From positions 1 through 64,000 of the forward strand of contig NCGX01000006.1 of the NCBI GenBank assembly GCA_002256995.1: a stretch of 64,000 nt of DNA, given 5' to 3'. The stretch comes from Hydrogenophilales bacterium 16-64-40 (GTDB taxonomy: Bacteria > Pseudomonadota > Gammaproteobacteria > Burkholderiales > Thiobacillaceae). Positions 1 to 9,378 of this stretch are shown in pieces; within the stretch, counting starts at the first letter, position 1, and each line of letters begins with the position of its first letter. A model generated the notes under the pieces. The model saw only the letters and a list, made by a program, of their open reading frames with translations. It had not been told where the DNA came from and searched no databases. A program made the translations under genes and the position numbers.

Positions 1-1320
1 GACCGAGGTGACGATCTCGTCCATGGTCTTGCCGGCTTCGTCGACCAGCTTGCCGCCGGCGTCGACCTTGCCGACCGAATCCTCGATCAGGCCCTTGATT
101 TCCTTGGCCGCACCCGCCGAACGCTGCGCCAGGTTGCGCACTTCTGAGGCGACGACTGCGAAGCCGCGCCCCTGCTCGCCGGCGCGCGCGGCTTCCACCG
201 CGGCGTTCAGGGCCAGGATGTTGGTCTGGAACGCGATGCCGTCGATGACGCCGATAATGTCGGCAATCTTGCGCGAGCTGTCTTTGATGGAGGCCATGGT
301 GTCGACGACCTGGCCGACGACCTGGCCGCCCTTGACTGCAATGTCGGCGGTGGAGACAACCAGCTGGTTGGCCTGGCGCGCGTTGTCGGCGTTCTGCTTG
401 ACGGTGCTGGTCAGTTCTTCCATCGAGCTGGCGGTCTCTTCCAGGCTGGACGCCTGCTCTTCGGTACGGGAAGACAGGTCGAGGTTGCCGACGGCAATCT
501 GGCTCGACGCGGTGGCGATGGTCTCGGTCGCATTCCGGATATCGCCGATCGTCCCGGTCAGGTTCTGACGCATTGCGTTGATGGCATACAGCAGGCTTGA
601 TGTATCGCCTCTTTCGAGGTTGACCGACATGGAAAAGTCTCCCTCCGAAATCGCGCGGGCAACCTCCACCGCATAGGCAGGCTCACCGCCCAGCTGCTTC
701 ATGATATGACGCACCAGCCAGAAAACGATCACGCTTGCCACGACCAGCGCCACCACCACCAGCACCAGCGTGATCATCAGCATGCGCTCACTGAATGCGG
801 ACATCTCAGCCTTGGTCTGTTCGACTTCGGCACTTTTTTCCTTATTGAAATTCATCAGGCGCGTCCGGATATTGCGCCACACCGGGGTTTCTTCCTGGCT
901 GATGACCGCGATAGCCGCGGCCTGATCGGTGCTTGCCAGCGAAACGACTTTGGCCTGCAGCGGGATCTGTTGCTCACGGAAAGCCACCACCTCTTCCAGG
1001 ATTTTCAGGTCGGCGGGATCGGTTGCGGCCAGTGCCAGGGCGGTCTGGCTGCTTGACTCGAACTCGGCGGCCGAAGCCTCCAGGTTTTTGTAAGCCGCCT
1101 GATTGGTCGAGTCCATGACGATGTTGCGCAAGGCCTGGCCCATTTGCAGGCCGTGGGCATAAAGATTGTTGGTCGCCTGGGCCAGCGCCAAGTCCTGTTC
1201 GAGAAAAGTCTCGAACCGGTTCTTGTTGCTCTGCATTCCGGTCAGCGCCACGCCGATCGCAACGCTGAAAAGCATGAACACCATCCCCATGCTCAGAATA
1301 ATTTTTGATTTCAATTTCAT
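1..1320 (-). CDS. methyl-accepting chemotaxis protein (partial, runs off left edge)
   Basis: Transmembrane chemoreceptor that passes ligand occupancy to the CheA-CheW complex. The reading frame opens at an ATG at 1320 ([12 protein letters not shown]) and stays open to the window edge, giving about 440 residues. A first membrane helix lies at roughly residues 7-27, a periplasmic ligand domain follows, and a second helix (core [16 protein letters not shown]) sits near residues 180-203. A HAMP region and the methylation helices/signalling hairpin come next (motifs [20 protein letters not shown] and [17 protein letters not shown]). The C-terminal return helix lies outside the window. From about residue 290 onward it is almost base-for-base the same as the neighbouring receptor gene at 1461-3055; I counted 3 differences in 60 bases between 361-420 and 2096-2155. 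It is last in the leftward che operon. Family assignment is firm; the ligand is unknown. Confidence 0.9.
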   Translation of the reverse strand, partial: MKLKSKIILSMGMVFMLFSVAIGVALTGMQSNKNRFETFLEQDLALAQATNNLYAHGLQMGQALRNIVMDSTNQAAYKNLEASAAEFESSSQTALALAATDPADLKILEEVVAFREQQIPLQAKVVSLASTDQAAAIAVISQEETPVWRNIRTRLMNFNKEKSAEVEQTKAEMSAFSERMLMITLVLVVVALVVASVIVFWLVRHIMKQLGGEPAYAVEVARAISEGDFSMSVNLERGDTSSLLYAINAMRQNLTGTIGDIRNATETIATASSQIAVGNLDLSSRTEEQASSLEETASSMEELTSTVKQNADNARQANQLVVSTADIAVKGGQVVGQVVDTMASIKDSSRKIADIIGVIDGIAFQTNILALNAAVEAARAGEQGRGFAVVASEVRNLAQRSAGAAKEIKGLIEDSVGKVDAGGKLVDEAGKTMDEIVTSV

Positions 1321-1460
1321 GATTGCAAAACCGCCTTTAAGACCACATTAAAAAATACAGTTCTCGATCAAGATTTTCGTCTGGCCTATTCCGCCAAGCC
1401 TGCAGGAAAATGTACGGTATTCCGATTCAGGGCCGGCCGGACATCAGTGCTGTCGTCTGC

Positions 1461-3055
1461 TCAAAATTCTTCCCATTCCTCATGGCCGCCGCCGGCAACC
1501 GCAAGCTTCTTCGGTCGCGCAACCGGCGCCGCCATGGTTTTGGGATGGACCTTCGGCAATGCGATCACAGCGTGCGCAGGACGCGCAGGACGCGCGCTGG
1601 ATGCCGCGCCTTCCAGTTTGAACACGCTCACCGCCTCGGCAAGTTTGGCCGCCTGATCCTGCAAGCTCTCGGAGGCGGCTGCGGCCTCCTCCACCAGGGC
1701 GGCGTTCTGCTGGGTCACGTCGTCCATCTGGGTGATAGCCTGGTGACGATCTCGTCCATGGTCTTGCCGGCTTCGTCGACCAGCTTGCCTCCGGCATCGA
1801 CCTTGCCAACGGAGTCCTCGATCAGGCTCTTGATTTCCTTGGCGGCGCTCGCCGATCGTTGCGCCAGATTGCGGACTTCAGTCGCGACGACGGCAAAGCC
1901 GCGGCCCTGTTCACCGGCACGCGCGGCTTCCACCGCGGCGTTGAGCGCGAGAATATTGGTCTGGAACGCAATGCCGTCGATGACACCGATGATGTCGGAA
2001 ATCTTGCGCGAGCTGTCCTTGATGGAAGCCATGGTGTCGACGACCTGACCGACGACCTGGCCGCCCTTGACCGCAATGTCGGCGGTGGAGACGACCAGCT
2101 GGTTGGCCTGGCGCGCGTTCTCGGCGTTCTGCTTGACGGTGCTGGTCAACTCTTCCATTGAGCTGGCGGTTTCTTCCAGCGAGCTGGCTTGTTCTTCGGT
2201 GCGCGACGACAGATCGAGGTTGCCGGCAGCGATCTGGCCCGATGCGGTGGCAATCGTGTCGGTGCCGGTGCGCACCTGGCCGACGATGTTCACCAGACTC
2301 TCGTTCATGTCTTTCAGCGCCTGCAGCAGTTGACCGGTTTCATCCGTCGAGTGGACTTCGATGCGGCTGGTTAAATCACCGGCAGCGACGGTTTGGGCGA
2401 TTTTCACGGCCTGATTGATCGGGCGCGTGATGGAGCGGGTGATGAACCAAGCGACAATTGCACCGAGCAGCATCGCCAGTCCGGTCAGGGCAAGCATGAG
2501 AATATGTGCCGAACTGGCCGCTTGATCGGCCGCCGCCAGGTCTTTCTTGTTGATCTCTTTCTGAATTTCGATGGCCTCGTCCAGCGCCTCCTGCCATTTC
2601 GTCGTGGCAGGCCCGGCCACATTCAGCAGCATTTGGATAGCTTCGGCGTCCTGGTGGGCCTTGGCCAGTTCGATAATCTTGTCATTTAGTGGCCGCGCGG
2701 TGAGTCGAGCCTCTTTCATCCTGGCGCGGATGGCTTTACCCACCTCGCTCGCTTCTGTCTTTTCCAGCGCGGCGGCAGAGGTGTTGTATTTTTCGCGGGC
2801 ATCCTCGATCTTCTTGCTTTCACGCTCGAGTGCCGCATCGTCTTGGAGCAGCACGAGGGTGCGGATCACGCGCGAAACAATGTGCACGGATTCCGACATG
2901 TCCTGCACCAGACTCATTTTATAGACGTTGTTGTTGACGATATTGTCCAGGGTCTTTGCCTCTTGGCTCATGCTGCTCAGGCCCAACCCGGCCACGCCAG
3001 CCAACAGCGCCAGCACCAGGCCGAAACCCAAACCCAGACGCATGCCGATTTTCAT
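1461..3055 (-). pseudogene. methyl-accepting chemotaxis protein, disrupted by internal deletion and frameshift
   Basis: A second chemoreceptor gene. The likely start is the ATG at 3055 ([12 protein letters not shown], the usual receptor N-terminus); an ATG at 3076 is possible. Two membrane helices flank a periplasmic domain, followed by HAMP and the signalling hairpin. The frame follows the family to GKTMDEIVT, then reads RLSPRWTT and stops at 1715. In the other frame the family sequence resumes at [19 protein letters not shown] and ends at 1461 with EWEEF, matching the xWxxF tether that CheR and CheB dock on. Compared with standard receptors about 26-28 residues (roughly 80 nt) between EIVT and QAIT are missing. 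The junction could be explained by a 3-base ACC microhomology. The product as read (446 aa) keeps the hairpin tip but loses the return helix and tether, so it is probably non-functional, unless the junction is a sequencing or assembly error in a repeat. Confidence 0.85.
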
Positions 3056-3107
3056 ATTTGCAAATGACACTTCCATATCCTTTTCTGAGTTAAGCGATTT
3101 CGGGGCG

Positions 3108-3608
3108 CTATGCTGCGATTTTTTCAATCAGCCCCATTTCGGCACTGGACATCAGCTTGTCGATATCCACCAGAATCAGCATGCGATCGTTGAGCGTGCC
3201 CAGGCCGATGAGGTAATCGCTGTCGAAGGTGGTCCCCATTTCCGGCGCAGGCTTCACCTGCTCGGGCGACAGCGTGGTGACGTCGGAGACGCTGTCCACC
3301 ACCATGCCCACGACCCGTCCGGCGATGCTCAGGATGATGACCACGGTGAACTGGTCATAGGTAGGCGAGCCCAGGTTGAGCTTGATCCGCATATCGACGA
3401 CCGGCACGATGATGCCGCGCAGATTGACCACGCCCTTGATGAAATCGGGCGCATTGGCAATCCGGGTGACCGGCTCGTAGCCGCGAATCTCCTGCACCCG
3501 CAGGATGTCGATGCCGTACTCTTCCTTGCCCAGAGTGAAGGCCAGAAATTCTTTCCCGGCATCCTCTCCGGCTTCGGTTTGTGCTTGCGTCTGCGTGCTG
3601 TACGACAT
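3108..3608 (-). CDS. cheW: chemotaxis coupling protein CheW
   Basis: Adaptor of 166 aa that links chemoreceptors to the CheA kinase at the inner face of the membrane. The whole length is one CheW SH3-like domain: [20 protein letters not shown], then [13 protein letters not shown] and VDSVSDV, all hallmark CheW segments. A short acidic tail precedes the domain ([17 protein letters not shown]). It lies 21 bases downstream of cheA and directly upstream of the broken receptor gene on the same strand, so it is part of the che operon. Confidence 0.97.
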   Translation of the reverse strand: MSYSTQTQAQTEAGEDAGKEFLAFTLGKEEYGIDILRVQEIRGYEPVTRIANAPDFIKGVVNLRGIIVPVVDMRIKLNLGSPTYDQFTVVIILSIAGRVVGMVVDSVSDVTTLSPEQVKPAPEMGTTFDSDYLIGLGTLNDRMLILVDIDKLMSSAEMGLIEKIAA

Positions 3609-3629
3609 GGCTTAGGTCCTTATCTGGCC

Positions 3630-5675
3630 TCAGAAAAAAACGGGGTCGGCGTTGAGCTGGCGGCTGGAGCGCAACAGTGCGGAAACATCGAGAATCAGCG
3701 ACACGCCGCCGTCTCCCAGAATGGTGGCGCCGGAAATGCCGGCCACCTTGCGGAAGTTCGACTCGAGGTTCTTGACGACGACCTGCTGCTGCCCGACCAG
3801 GGCGTCGACCAGCAGGGCGGCCTTTTTGCCGTCTGCTTCGAGAATGACGACGATCCCTTGGGTGGGGTCGGTGAAATTCGGTTCGATGGCAAAAATCTGG
3901 TACAGCGGGATCAGCGGCAAATACTCTTCGCGAATCTTGACCACCTGGCCCTGACCGGCAATGTCCTTGACGTCTGCAGCCGCCGGCTGCAGCGATTCGA
4001 TAACGTAGCCCAGCGGCAGGATGTAGACCTCTTCGCCCACCCTGACCGACATGCCGTCGAGAATCGCCAGCGTAAGCGGCAGCGAAATGGCGATGGTGGT
4101 GCCGGCGCCCGGAACGGAACGGATGTCGACGGTGCCGCCCATCGCGGTGATGTTGCGCTTGACCACATCCATGCCGACGCCGCGTCCGGATACGTCGGTG
4201 ACGACTTCCGCGGTGGAAAAACCGGGCGCAAAGATGAGTTGCCAGACCTCGGCATCGGGCATCGTGTCCGATACCGGCAGGCCTTGCTGTTTGGCCTTGT
4301 CGAGAATTCTTTCGCGACTGAGGCCGCCACCATCGTCGCTCACCTCGATCACGATGTTGCCGCCCTGGTGCGCGGCCGACAGGGTCAGCTTGCCAGTGTC
4401 GTTCTTGTTGTTGGCGCGGCGCTTCTCGGGCATTTCGATGCCGTGGTCGACGCTGTTGCGAACCAGGTGGGTCAGCGGATCGACGATGCGTTCGATCAGG
4501 CCCTTGTCGAGTTCGGTGGCGGCGCCGCGCGTGACGAATTCGACTTTCTTGCCCAGCTTGCTGGCCAGGTCGCGCACCATGCGCGGGAAGCGCGAGAACA
4601 CATAGTCCATCGGCATCATGCGGATCGACATGACCGCTTCCTGCAGGTCGCGCGTGTTGCGGGTCAGTTGGCCGACGCTGTTGAGCAGCCGTTCGTACTG
4701 GATCGGGTCAAGCACGCTGATGCGCTGCTCGATCATGGCCTGGGTGATGACCAGCTCGCCGACCAGGTTGATCAATTGGTCGACTTTTTCAATGCCGACC
4801 CGGATCGACGAGGATTCCTGGCCGCTGCCTTCCTTGTCGGTGGCACGGCGGCCAGGGTTCCGGGCTTCGGCTGCGGGAGCCGCTGCAACGGCCGGCTGGG
4901 GGGCCGCTTCCGTGTGCGCCGGCTCGAAAATTCCGTAGCCGGGATCGTCGTCCGACGGCTTCGCCTCAGCGGCGCCGGCTTGCGCACCACCCTGGGTAAT
5001 CTTGAGGTCGTCGGGGTCGAGCACGAACGAGCAGATCGCGATGATGCTGTCCTGGCTCTCGGGGGTGGTCAAGGTGAACACCACGCGCTGGTCGGCCAAG
5101 GTCTCCTGGCTGATCGTTCCCAGCAGGCCCAGTTCTGCTGCCAGCGCATCCACATCGCGCTGGGGCACCGCGGGCAGTTCGATGCGGAAAAGGCAATTGC
5201 CGTCCGCATCCGCCACCGGTGCGGCGCTGGCGGATTCGGCCGCAGCGGCGGGCGCCGGGGTCGCCACCGCAAGCGGGGCGTCCGCGATGCCCTGCGACAG
5301 CGCCTTCAATCGCAGACAGACGCTGCCCACTGCATCCTGATCGACGCTCGAACCATGATGATGGCCATCCATTTGCATGGTCAGGACATCCTTGGACACC
5401 AGGAAGGCCTCCACATGATCGGGCGTCAGCGCCATCTCGCCCTTGCGGATGCGGTCGAGCAGCGACTCCAGCATGTGGGTGACTTCTGTGATGTCGTTGA
5501 ACGCGAAGGTGGCGGCACCGCCCTTGATCGAATGCGCCGCGCGAAAGATCGCATTCAGATCCTCGCTGTCCGGCGCGGATACGTCGAGAGCCAGCAGCAG
5601 CTTCTCCATTTCGGCGAGCAGTTCATCCGCTTCGTCGAAAAACACCTGGTAGAACTGGCTCATATCGATTGTCAT
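3630..5675 (-). CDS. cheA: chemotaxis histidine kinase CheA
   Basis: Cytoplasmic histidine kinase (681 aa) that phosphorylates CheY in response to receptor state. Domains in order: an HPt domain with the phospho-accepting histidine at about residue 48 (FRAAHSIKGGAATF); a CheY-binding/linker region to about 265, with an Ala/Pro-rich stretch; the P3 dimerisation helices (IRVGIEKVDQLINLVGELVI); an HATPase domain with N box RNSVDHGIE, G1 box DDGGGL and G2 box GRGVGMDVV; and a C-terminal CheW-like regulatory domain from about residue 530. All key motifs are intact. The gene follows cheY and precedes cheW on the same strand. Confidence 0.98.
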   Translation of the reverse strand: MTIDMSQFYQVFFDEADELLAEMEKLLLALDVSAPDSEDLNAIFRAAHSIKGGAATFAFNDITEVTHMLESLLDRIRKGEMALTPDHVEAFLVSKDVLTMQMDGHHHGSSVDQDAVGSVCLRLKALSQGIADAPLAVATPAPAAAAESASAAPVADADGNCLFRIELPAVPQRDVDALAAELGLLGTISQETLADQRVVFTLTTPESQDSIIAICSFVLDPDDLKITQGGAQAGAAEAKPSDDDPGYGIFEPAHTEAAPQPAVAAAPAAEARNPGRRATDKEGSGQESSSIRVGIEKVDQLINLVGELVITQAMIEQRISVLDPIQYERLLNSVGQLTRNTRDLQEAVMSIRMMPMDYVFSRFPRMVRDLASKLGKKVEFVTRGAATELDKGLIERIVDPLTHLVRNSVDHGIEMPEKRRANNKNDTGKLTLSAAHQGGNIVIEVSDDGGGLSRERILDKAKQQGLPVSDTMPDAEVWQLIFAPGFSTAEVVTDVSGRGVGMDVVKRNITAMGGTVDIRSVPGAGTTIAISLPLTLAILDGMSVRVGEEVYILPLGYVIESLQPAAADVKDIAGQGQVVKIREEYLPLIPLYQIFAIEPNFTDPTQGIVVILEADGKKAALLVDALVGQQQVVVKNLESNFRKVAGISGATILGDGGVSLILDVSALLRSSRQLNADPVFF

Positions 5676-5729
5676 GCTGGGACTCCGTGTTGATTTATTG
5701 TGCGGCGTGTTGCGTTGTCAGGCTGCGAC

Positions 5730-6095
5730 TCAGCCAATCAGCTTCTTCACTACTTCGGTCAGCCGCGCCGGGTCGAAGGGCTTGACCAGCCAGCCATTGG
5801 CGCCTGCTGCACGGCCCATGGCCTTCATGTCGTCACCAGACTCCGTGGTCAACATCAATATCGGCACATCCTTGTAATTCTTCAGTGCGCGCAGCGCCTT
5901 GATCAGCGCCAAACCGTCCATGCCCGGCATGTTCTGGTCGGTCAGCACCAGATCGACTGTTTGCAGCTTCGCCTTGTTCAGGCCGTCCTGCCCGTCCACC
6001 GCCTCGATCACGCCATAGCCTGCGGCCTTCAGGCTGAATGACAGCATCTGACGCAGCGAGCCCGAGTCATCCACTGCAAGTATTGTTTTCATCAT
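5730..6095 (-). CDS. cheY: chemotaxis response regulator CheY
   Basis: Single-domain receiver protein (121 aa) that, when phosphorylated by CheA, binds the flagellar switch. The acidic pocket (AVDDS), the phospho-acceptor aspartate in LVLTDQNMPGMDG, the conserved Thr in MLTTES and the Lys in LVKPFDP are all present. There is no output domain. Two adjacent ATGs (6095 and 6092) follow a GGGAG ribosome site and either could be used. It sits between the CheZ-like gene and cheA. Confidence 0.95.
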   Translation of the reverse strand: MMKTILAVDDSGSLRQMLSFSLKAAGYGVIEAVDGQDGLNKAKLQTVDLVLTDQNMPGMDGLALIKALRALKNYKDVPILMLTTESGDDMKAMGRAAGANGWLVKPFDPARLTEVVKKLIG

Positions 6096-6147
6096 TGTTG
6101 CTCCCGCTCTTTTCCATGTTCGGACTGATGCCCGGTATTTCGTGATG

Positions 6148-6720
6148 TCAAAACAGTTCGATGTCGCCGCTATCCATGTGGCGCTGATTCACCGTGCTGC
6201 GCACGCCGCCCGCCCGCACGATGCAGCACGCCCCCACCCGGTCGCTGATGTCACCTAGCGTTTCCAGCAGGGCTTCATTGTTGCTTTCCGGAAGCACCGA
6301 CCCATTGGTGTCGAGTGCGCCAAACACGTCGCGCAGACCCGCCAGGTGCTGCACCATGCGGCCGATCAGCTGGCTGGTCATGTCCTGAAACTGCAGGCCG
6401 GTCACCGCGGCGCCGACATGCTGCTGGATTTCGCCGCGCAGCGCCTCGAAACGCGCCATTGACTCGGTCGACGGCATGCCGTCGACCAGCAACGCGTCGA
6501 GTGCTTCCTGCTGTCGATCGACTGCGTGATGGATCGCCATGAAGCTCGCGCAGAGCTTTTTGATGGCCTCGTCCAGCAGCACGTCCATCTGCACCAGATC
6601 GCGCTCCACTTCGGCCAGATGCTGGTCGCCGTGCGCCGATACGCCGGACAGCAATCGCATCACCTGCGCGTTGAGCCGTTCGCTGGCCGGGGTGTCATGG
6701 GTCGCCATGGGGGCGTTCAC
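6148..6720 (-). CDS. CheZ-like putative CheY-P phosphatase
   Basis: A predicted helical protein of 190 aa. The segment GLQFQDMTSQLIGRMVQHL has the QDxTxQ spacing of the CheZ active site, in which an Asp and a Gln four residues later act on CheY-P. The protein ends in a short acidic tail (SGDIELF), where CheZ proteins carry their CheY-binding peptide. It is immediately upstream of cheY and overlaps the end of flgL by 4 bases, so it is co-transcribed with both. It is somewhat shorter than enterobacterial CheZ and otherwise divergent. A phosphatase role is inferred from motif plus context; it could instead be another helical chemotaxis accessory protein. Confidence 0.65.
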   Translation of the reverse strand: MNAPMATHDTPASERLNAQVMRLLSGVSAHGDQHLAEVERDLVQMDVLLDEAIKKLCASFMAIHHAVDRQQEALDALLVDGMPSTESMARFEALRGEIQQHVGAAVTGLQFQDMTSQLIGRMVQHLAGLRDVFGALDTNGSVLPESNNEALLETLGDISDRVGACCIVRAGGVRSTVNQRHMDSGDIELF

Positions 6721-7634
6721 AGGAATTTGAACAGCGACAGGCCCGAGACTGCCATGAAGGAGCGCTGCGCGGCTTCGAGGGTGAACTGCTGCTGCGAGAG
6801 CTGCGTCAGCGCCTCGGTGTAATCGAGATCCTGCAATTCGGACAGGATCTGGCTGTACTGGAGATGGCGATCCTCGCCCGCATTGTCGAGCGTATCGAGT
6901 TCCTGCAGACGCGAGCCGACCGAGGCACGGACCGTGAGCACGTTGTCGAGTGCCAGGTCCACCTTGCCATTGGCGATTGCCAGCCCATCCGTCAGTGCGG
7001 TGGCGGCTGCAGCATCGACGACGGGGACTTGCAGCAGGGTGATGAGATCATTCAGGGTTTCAAATACATCCTGGCCGCCACCCTGGAACACCGTCTGCCC
7101 CGGGCTGCTGGCCGCCATCTGGCGGGTGGAATCGACCTGCATCAGCCGCTGCCCCTGGTCGCCGTCGTACTGCACCACGCCGGCCGCGCTCTCGGAAAAC
7201 GGAGGCGTCGCGGTCTGGAATCCGGAGAACATGTAGTTGCCGGTTGCATCGCGGCTGTTGGCCAGGCCCAGCAGTTGTTCGAAGCGGCCGCGCAGTTCGG
7301 TGGCCAAAAAACCGCGTTCCGTATCGCTGTACGTGCCATTGCCGGCCGCGATGACGTTGGTCTTCACGTCCTGCAGCAGCGCCGTCACGCTCGACAGCGT
7401 GCCCTCCACCGCACCGAGCGCGCTTTTGGCATGCTGGCGGTTGACGCCGTACTGCGTGTTCAGCGACTGCGACTGGCTCACTTCAAGCGAACGTGCGGCG
7501 CCAACCGGATCATCCGACGGCGTCAGGATGCGGCGGCCGCTGGCGATCTGCTGATGCGTCTTGACCAGGCTGGACTGCAGGGTGCCGAGCTGGGCGGCGC
7601 CTGTTTCATACAGTGTTTGGGTGCTGATGCGCAT
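6717..7634 (-). CDS. flgL: flagellar hook-associated protein 3 FlgL
   Basis: Second hook-filament junction protein (305 aa), exported by the flagellar type III system and polymerised on FlgK. The N-terminus (MRISTQTLYETGAAQLGTLQ) and the C-terminal helical segment (TEALTQLSQQQFTLEAAQRS) form the coiled-coil D0/D1 pair typical of flagellin-like proteins; the middle contains NYMFSGFQT, a FlgL hallmark. It lies 14 bases after flgK and overlaps the next gene by 4 bases. It is probably transcribed from the sigma-28 promoter ahead of flgK. Confidence 0.96.
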   Translation of the reverse strand: MRISTQTLYETGAAQLGTLQSSLVKTHQQIASGRRILTPSDDPVGAARSLEVSQSQSLNTQYGVNRQHAKSALGAVEGTLSSVTALLQDVKTNVIAAGNGTYSDTERGFLATELRGRFEQLLGLANSRDATGNYMFSGFQTATPPFSESAAGVVQYDGDQGQRLMQVDSTRQMAASSPGQTVFQGGGQDVFETLNDLITLLQVPVVDAAAATALTDGLAIANGKVDLALDNVLTVRASVGSRLQELDTLDNAGEDRHLQYSQILSELQDLDYTEALTQLSQQQFTLEAAQRSFMAVSGLSLFKFL

Positions 7635-7648
7635 GATGTCGTATCTCC

Positions 7649-9298
7649 TTATCGGCCGAGCGAGAGCAGCACGTCGAACATCTGGCTGGCAATCTGCATC
7701 ACTTTGCCCGCTGCCTGATAAGCCTGCTGGTAGCGCAACAGATTGGTCGCTTCTTCGTCGAGGTTGACGCCCGATTCGTTCTGCAGCGAGGTCGTCGCTT
7801 CGGAAAGCAGCAGGCCCGCGGCGGTGCCGGTCACCTGGAGTTCGCGGCTCTTGTTGCCGATCTCGCTGACCAGTTGCGAATACGCACCCTGATAGCTGGT
7901 GCCGCCCATGGCGTTGGCGGTCTGCAGGCCGGTCAGCAGCAGGGCATTGCGGTTGTCGCCGACGCCGCCGGCGTTGGGGCCGACCGTAAAGGTGTCGGTG
8001 TCGGCAGGCGCACCGCTGATCGTGAAGCTCCAGCCGTTGTAGGTAATCGTTTCGCCTGGCGTGTACGGCAACCCGGTTGGGTTCCCCGTCCCGGTTCCCG
8101 TCACGTCGAATGTCGTTGCGGAAGTGAAGGTGATCGTGACGGGCTGCTGCAGGTTGGCATCGGGAGGCGGCGGCGTGTTTACGCTGCCCGCGCTGATGGC
8201 ACCCGATCCAATGTTGCCGGTGGTGACTGCAGTCCGGATCGGCGCGGCCGCAGCGATCTGCCTGGGGTCGCCGATTGCGACGGCAAAGCCGGCTGCCCCC
8301 GTTCCGGCCGTTACGGTGAAAAAATCACCGCCCAGGTTGCCGTCGAGATCCTGCCCCAGGCGATGCTGGGCATTGAAGGTGGCGGCAAGCCCGGTGGCGA
8401 GGTCATCGAGCGATTGCTGCGCGGGCTCCAGCGTCTTGCTGCGGAATTCGAGCAGGCCGCCGAGCTTGCCGCCGCCCAGGCTGCTTGCGCCGACGATTAC
8501 GTTGCCGCCGGCGGTCTGGTAGGCGACTTCAAGCTTCTGAGGATCGCTGGGTGCAATGGCGGTCGTCAGTCCGAAGGTCTTCACCCCCACCACCAGCGGC
8601 TGACCGCTGCCGATGAAAATGTTGTAGCCGCCGTCACCCTGCTTGACGACCGTCGCCTTGATTTCCTTGTTCAGGTCGAGCACCAGCTGGTCGCGCTGGT
8701 CGAGCAGGTCGTTGGGCGGTTTTCCGCTCGCGCCCTGGGCCAGGCTGATGGCATCGTTCAGTTTTGCGATCTGTTGCGCATAGCTGTTGATGACATTGAC
8801 GCTCGAGGTAACCTGGCTGTTGACCCCCTGCTCGATCTCCTGCAGGCGTCCGGCCATGCTCTGGAAACGCGAGGCCAACGTCTCGGCAGACGACAAGGCG
8901 GCCTGCCGCGAGGGAATCGACGACGGGTTGGACGCCATCTCCTGCATGCCGCTGAAGAAGCCCTGCAAGGCAGGCGACAAGCCCGAGGTTGGGTCGCCCA
9001 GCATGTTGTCGATCCGCTGGATCTGGGTGGAATAGCTGTCTAGCGCGCTTTTCGTGCTCTGGGCCGTATTCACCTGCGCACCCAGGAATTCGCTGTAAAT
9101 CCGCTTGACCGTGGAAATCTCGGTGCCCTGGCCCATGAAGCCGAAGCCGTAACTCTGTGCCTGGGCTGCCCCCTGCACCGCGACCTGGCGGTTGTAACCC
9201 GGGGTCGCAGCGTTGGCGATGTTGTGGCCGGTCGTGCTGAGTCCTACCTGCGCGGCTGCAAGTGCGCTCTGGCCGATGCTGAGTATGCTGGTTGCCAT
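7649..9298 (-). CDS. flgK: flagellar hook-associated protein 1 FlgK
   Basis: First hook-filament junction protein (549 aa). The N-terminus has the rod/hook signature (IGQSALAAAQVGLSTTGHNIANAATPGYNRQ, shown here only to mark residues 7-37) and the C-terminus the matching helix (ESGVNLDEEATNLLRYQQAY). The middle, about residues 350-470, is a Gly/Thr/Pro-rich variable domain (for example NTPPPPDANLQQP), normal for surface-exposed FlgK segments. A sigma-28-type promoter lies between flgJ and flgK, fitting the late-gene timing of flgKL. Confidence 0.97.
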   Translation of the reverse strand: MATSILSIGQSALAAAQVGLSTTGHNIANAATPGYNRQVAVQGAAQAQSYGFGFMGQGTEISTVKRIYSEFLGAQVNTAQSTKSALDSYSTQIQRIDNMLGDPTSGLSPALQGFFSGMQEMASNPSSIPSRQAALSSAETLASRFQSMAGRLQEIEQGVNSQVTSSVNVINSYAQQIAKLNDAISLAQGASGKPPNDLLDQRDQLVLDLNKEIKATVVKQGDGGYNIFIGSGQPLVVGVKTFGLTTAIAPSDPQKLEVAYQTAGGNVIVGASSLGGGKLGGLLEFRSKTLEPAQQSLDDLATGLAATFNAQHRLGQDLDGNLGGDFFTVTAGTGAAGFAVAIGDPRQIAAAAPIRTAVTTGNIGSGAISAGSVNTPPPPDANLQQPVTITFTSATTFDVTGTGTGNPTGLPYTPGETITYNGWSFTISGAPADTDTFTVGPNAGGVGDNRNALLLTGLQTANAMGGTSYQGAYSQLVSEIGNKSRELQVTGTAAGLLLSEATTSLQNESGVNLDEEATNLLRYQQAYQAAGKVMQIASQMFDVLLSLGR

Positions 9299-9350
9299 AA
9301 TATCGATGCGCGCCGGTCAGGATTGGAGGGAATGAATGCTACTGATGGAG

Positions 9351-9377
9351 GAATCGGCAGATCCCCGGGTTTCTTGA
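9351..9377 (-). promoter_or_regulatory. sigma-28 (FliA) promoter for flgKL
   Basis: On the minus strand the sequence reads TCAA, 15 bases, then GCCGATTC, against the FliA consensus TAAA-N15-GCCGATAA (9 of 12 positions by eye). The -35 begins just after the flgJ stop codon and the -10 is about 53 bases ahead of the flgK ATG. This is where late flagellar promoters for flgKL are expected. Confidence 0.75.
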
Positions 9378-9378
9378 A

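Noticed and set aside
1461-1727. Separate 88-codon gene starting [11 protein letters not shown]
   Set aside because: It is the frameshifted C-terminal remnant of the chemoreceptor gene, ending in its EWEEF tether, not an independent gene.
2928-5693. A 921-codon open frame on the plus strand
   Set aside because: It is antisense to cheA and cheW, whose products match their families end to end. Long antisense frames are common in GC-rich genes and this one has no recognisable domain.
7649-7656. GCCGATAA just upstream of flgL, resembling a FliA -10
   Set aside because: No TAAA-like -35 lies 15 bases upstream; the bases encode the last codons and stop of flgK.
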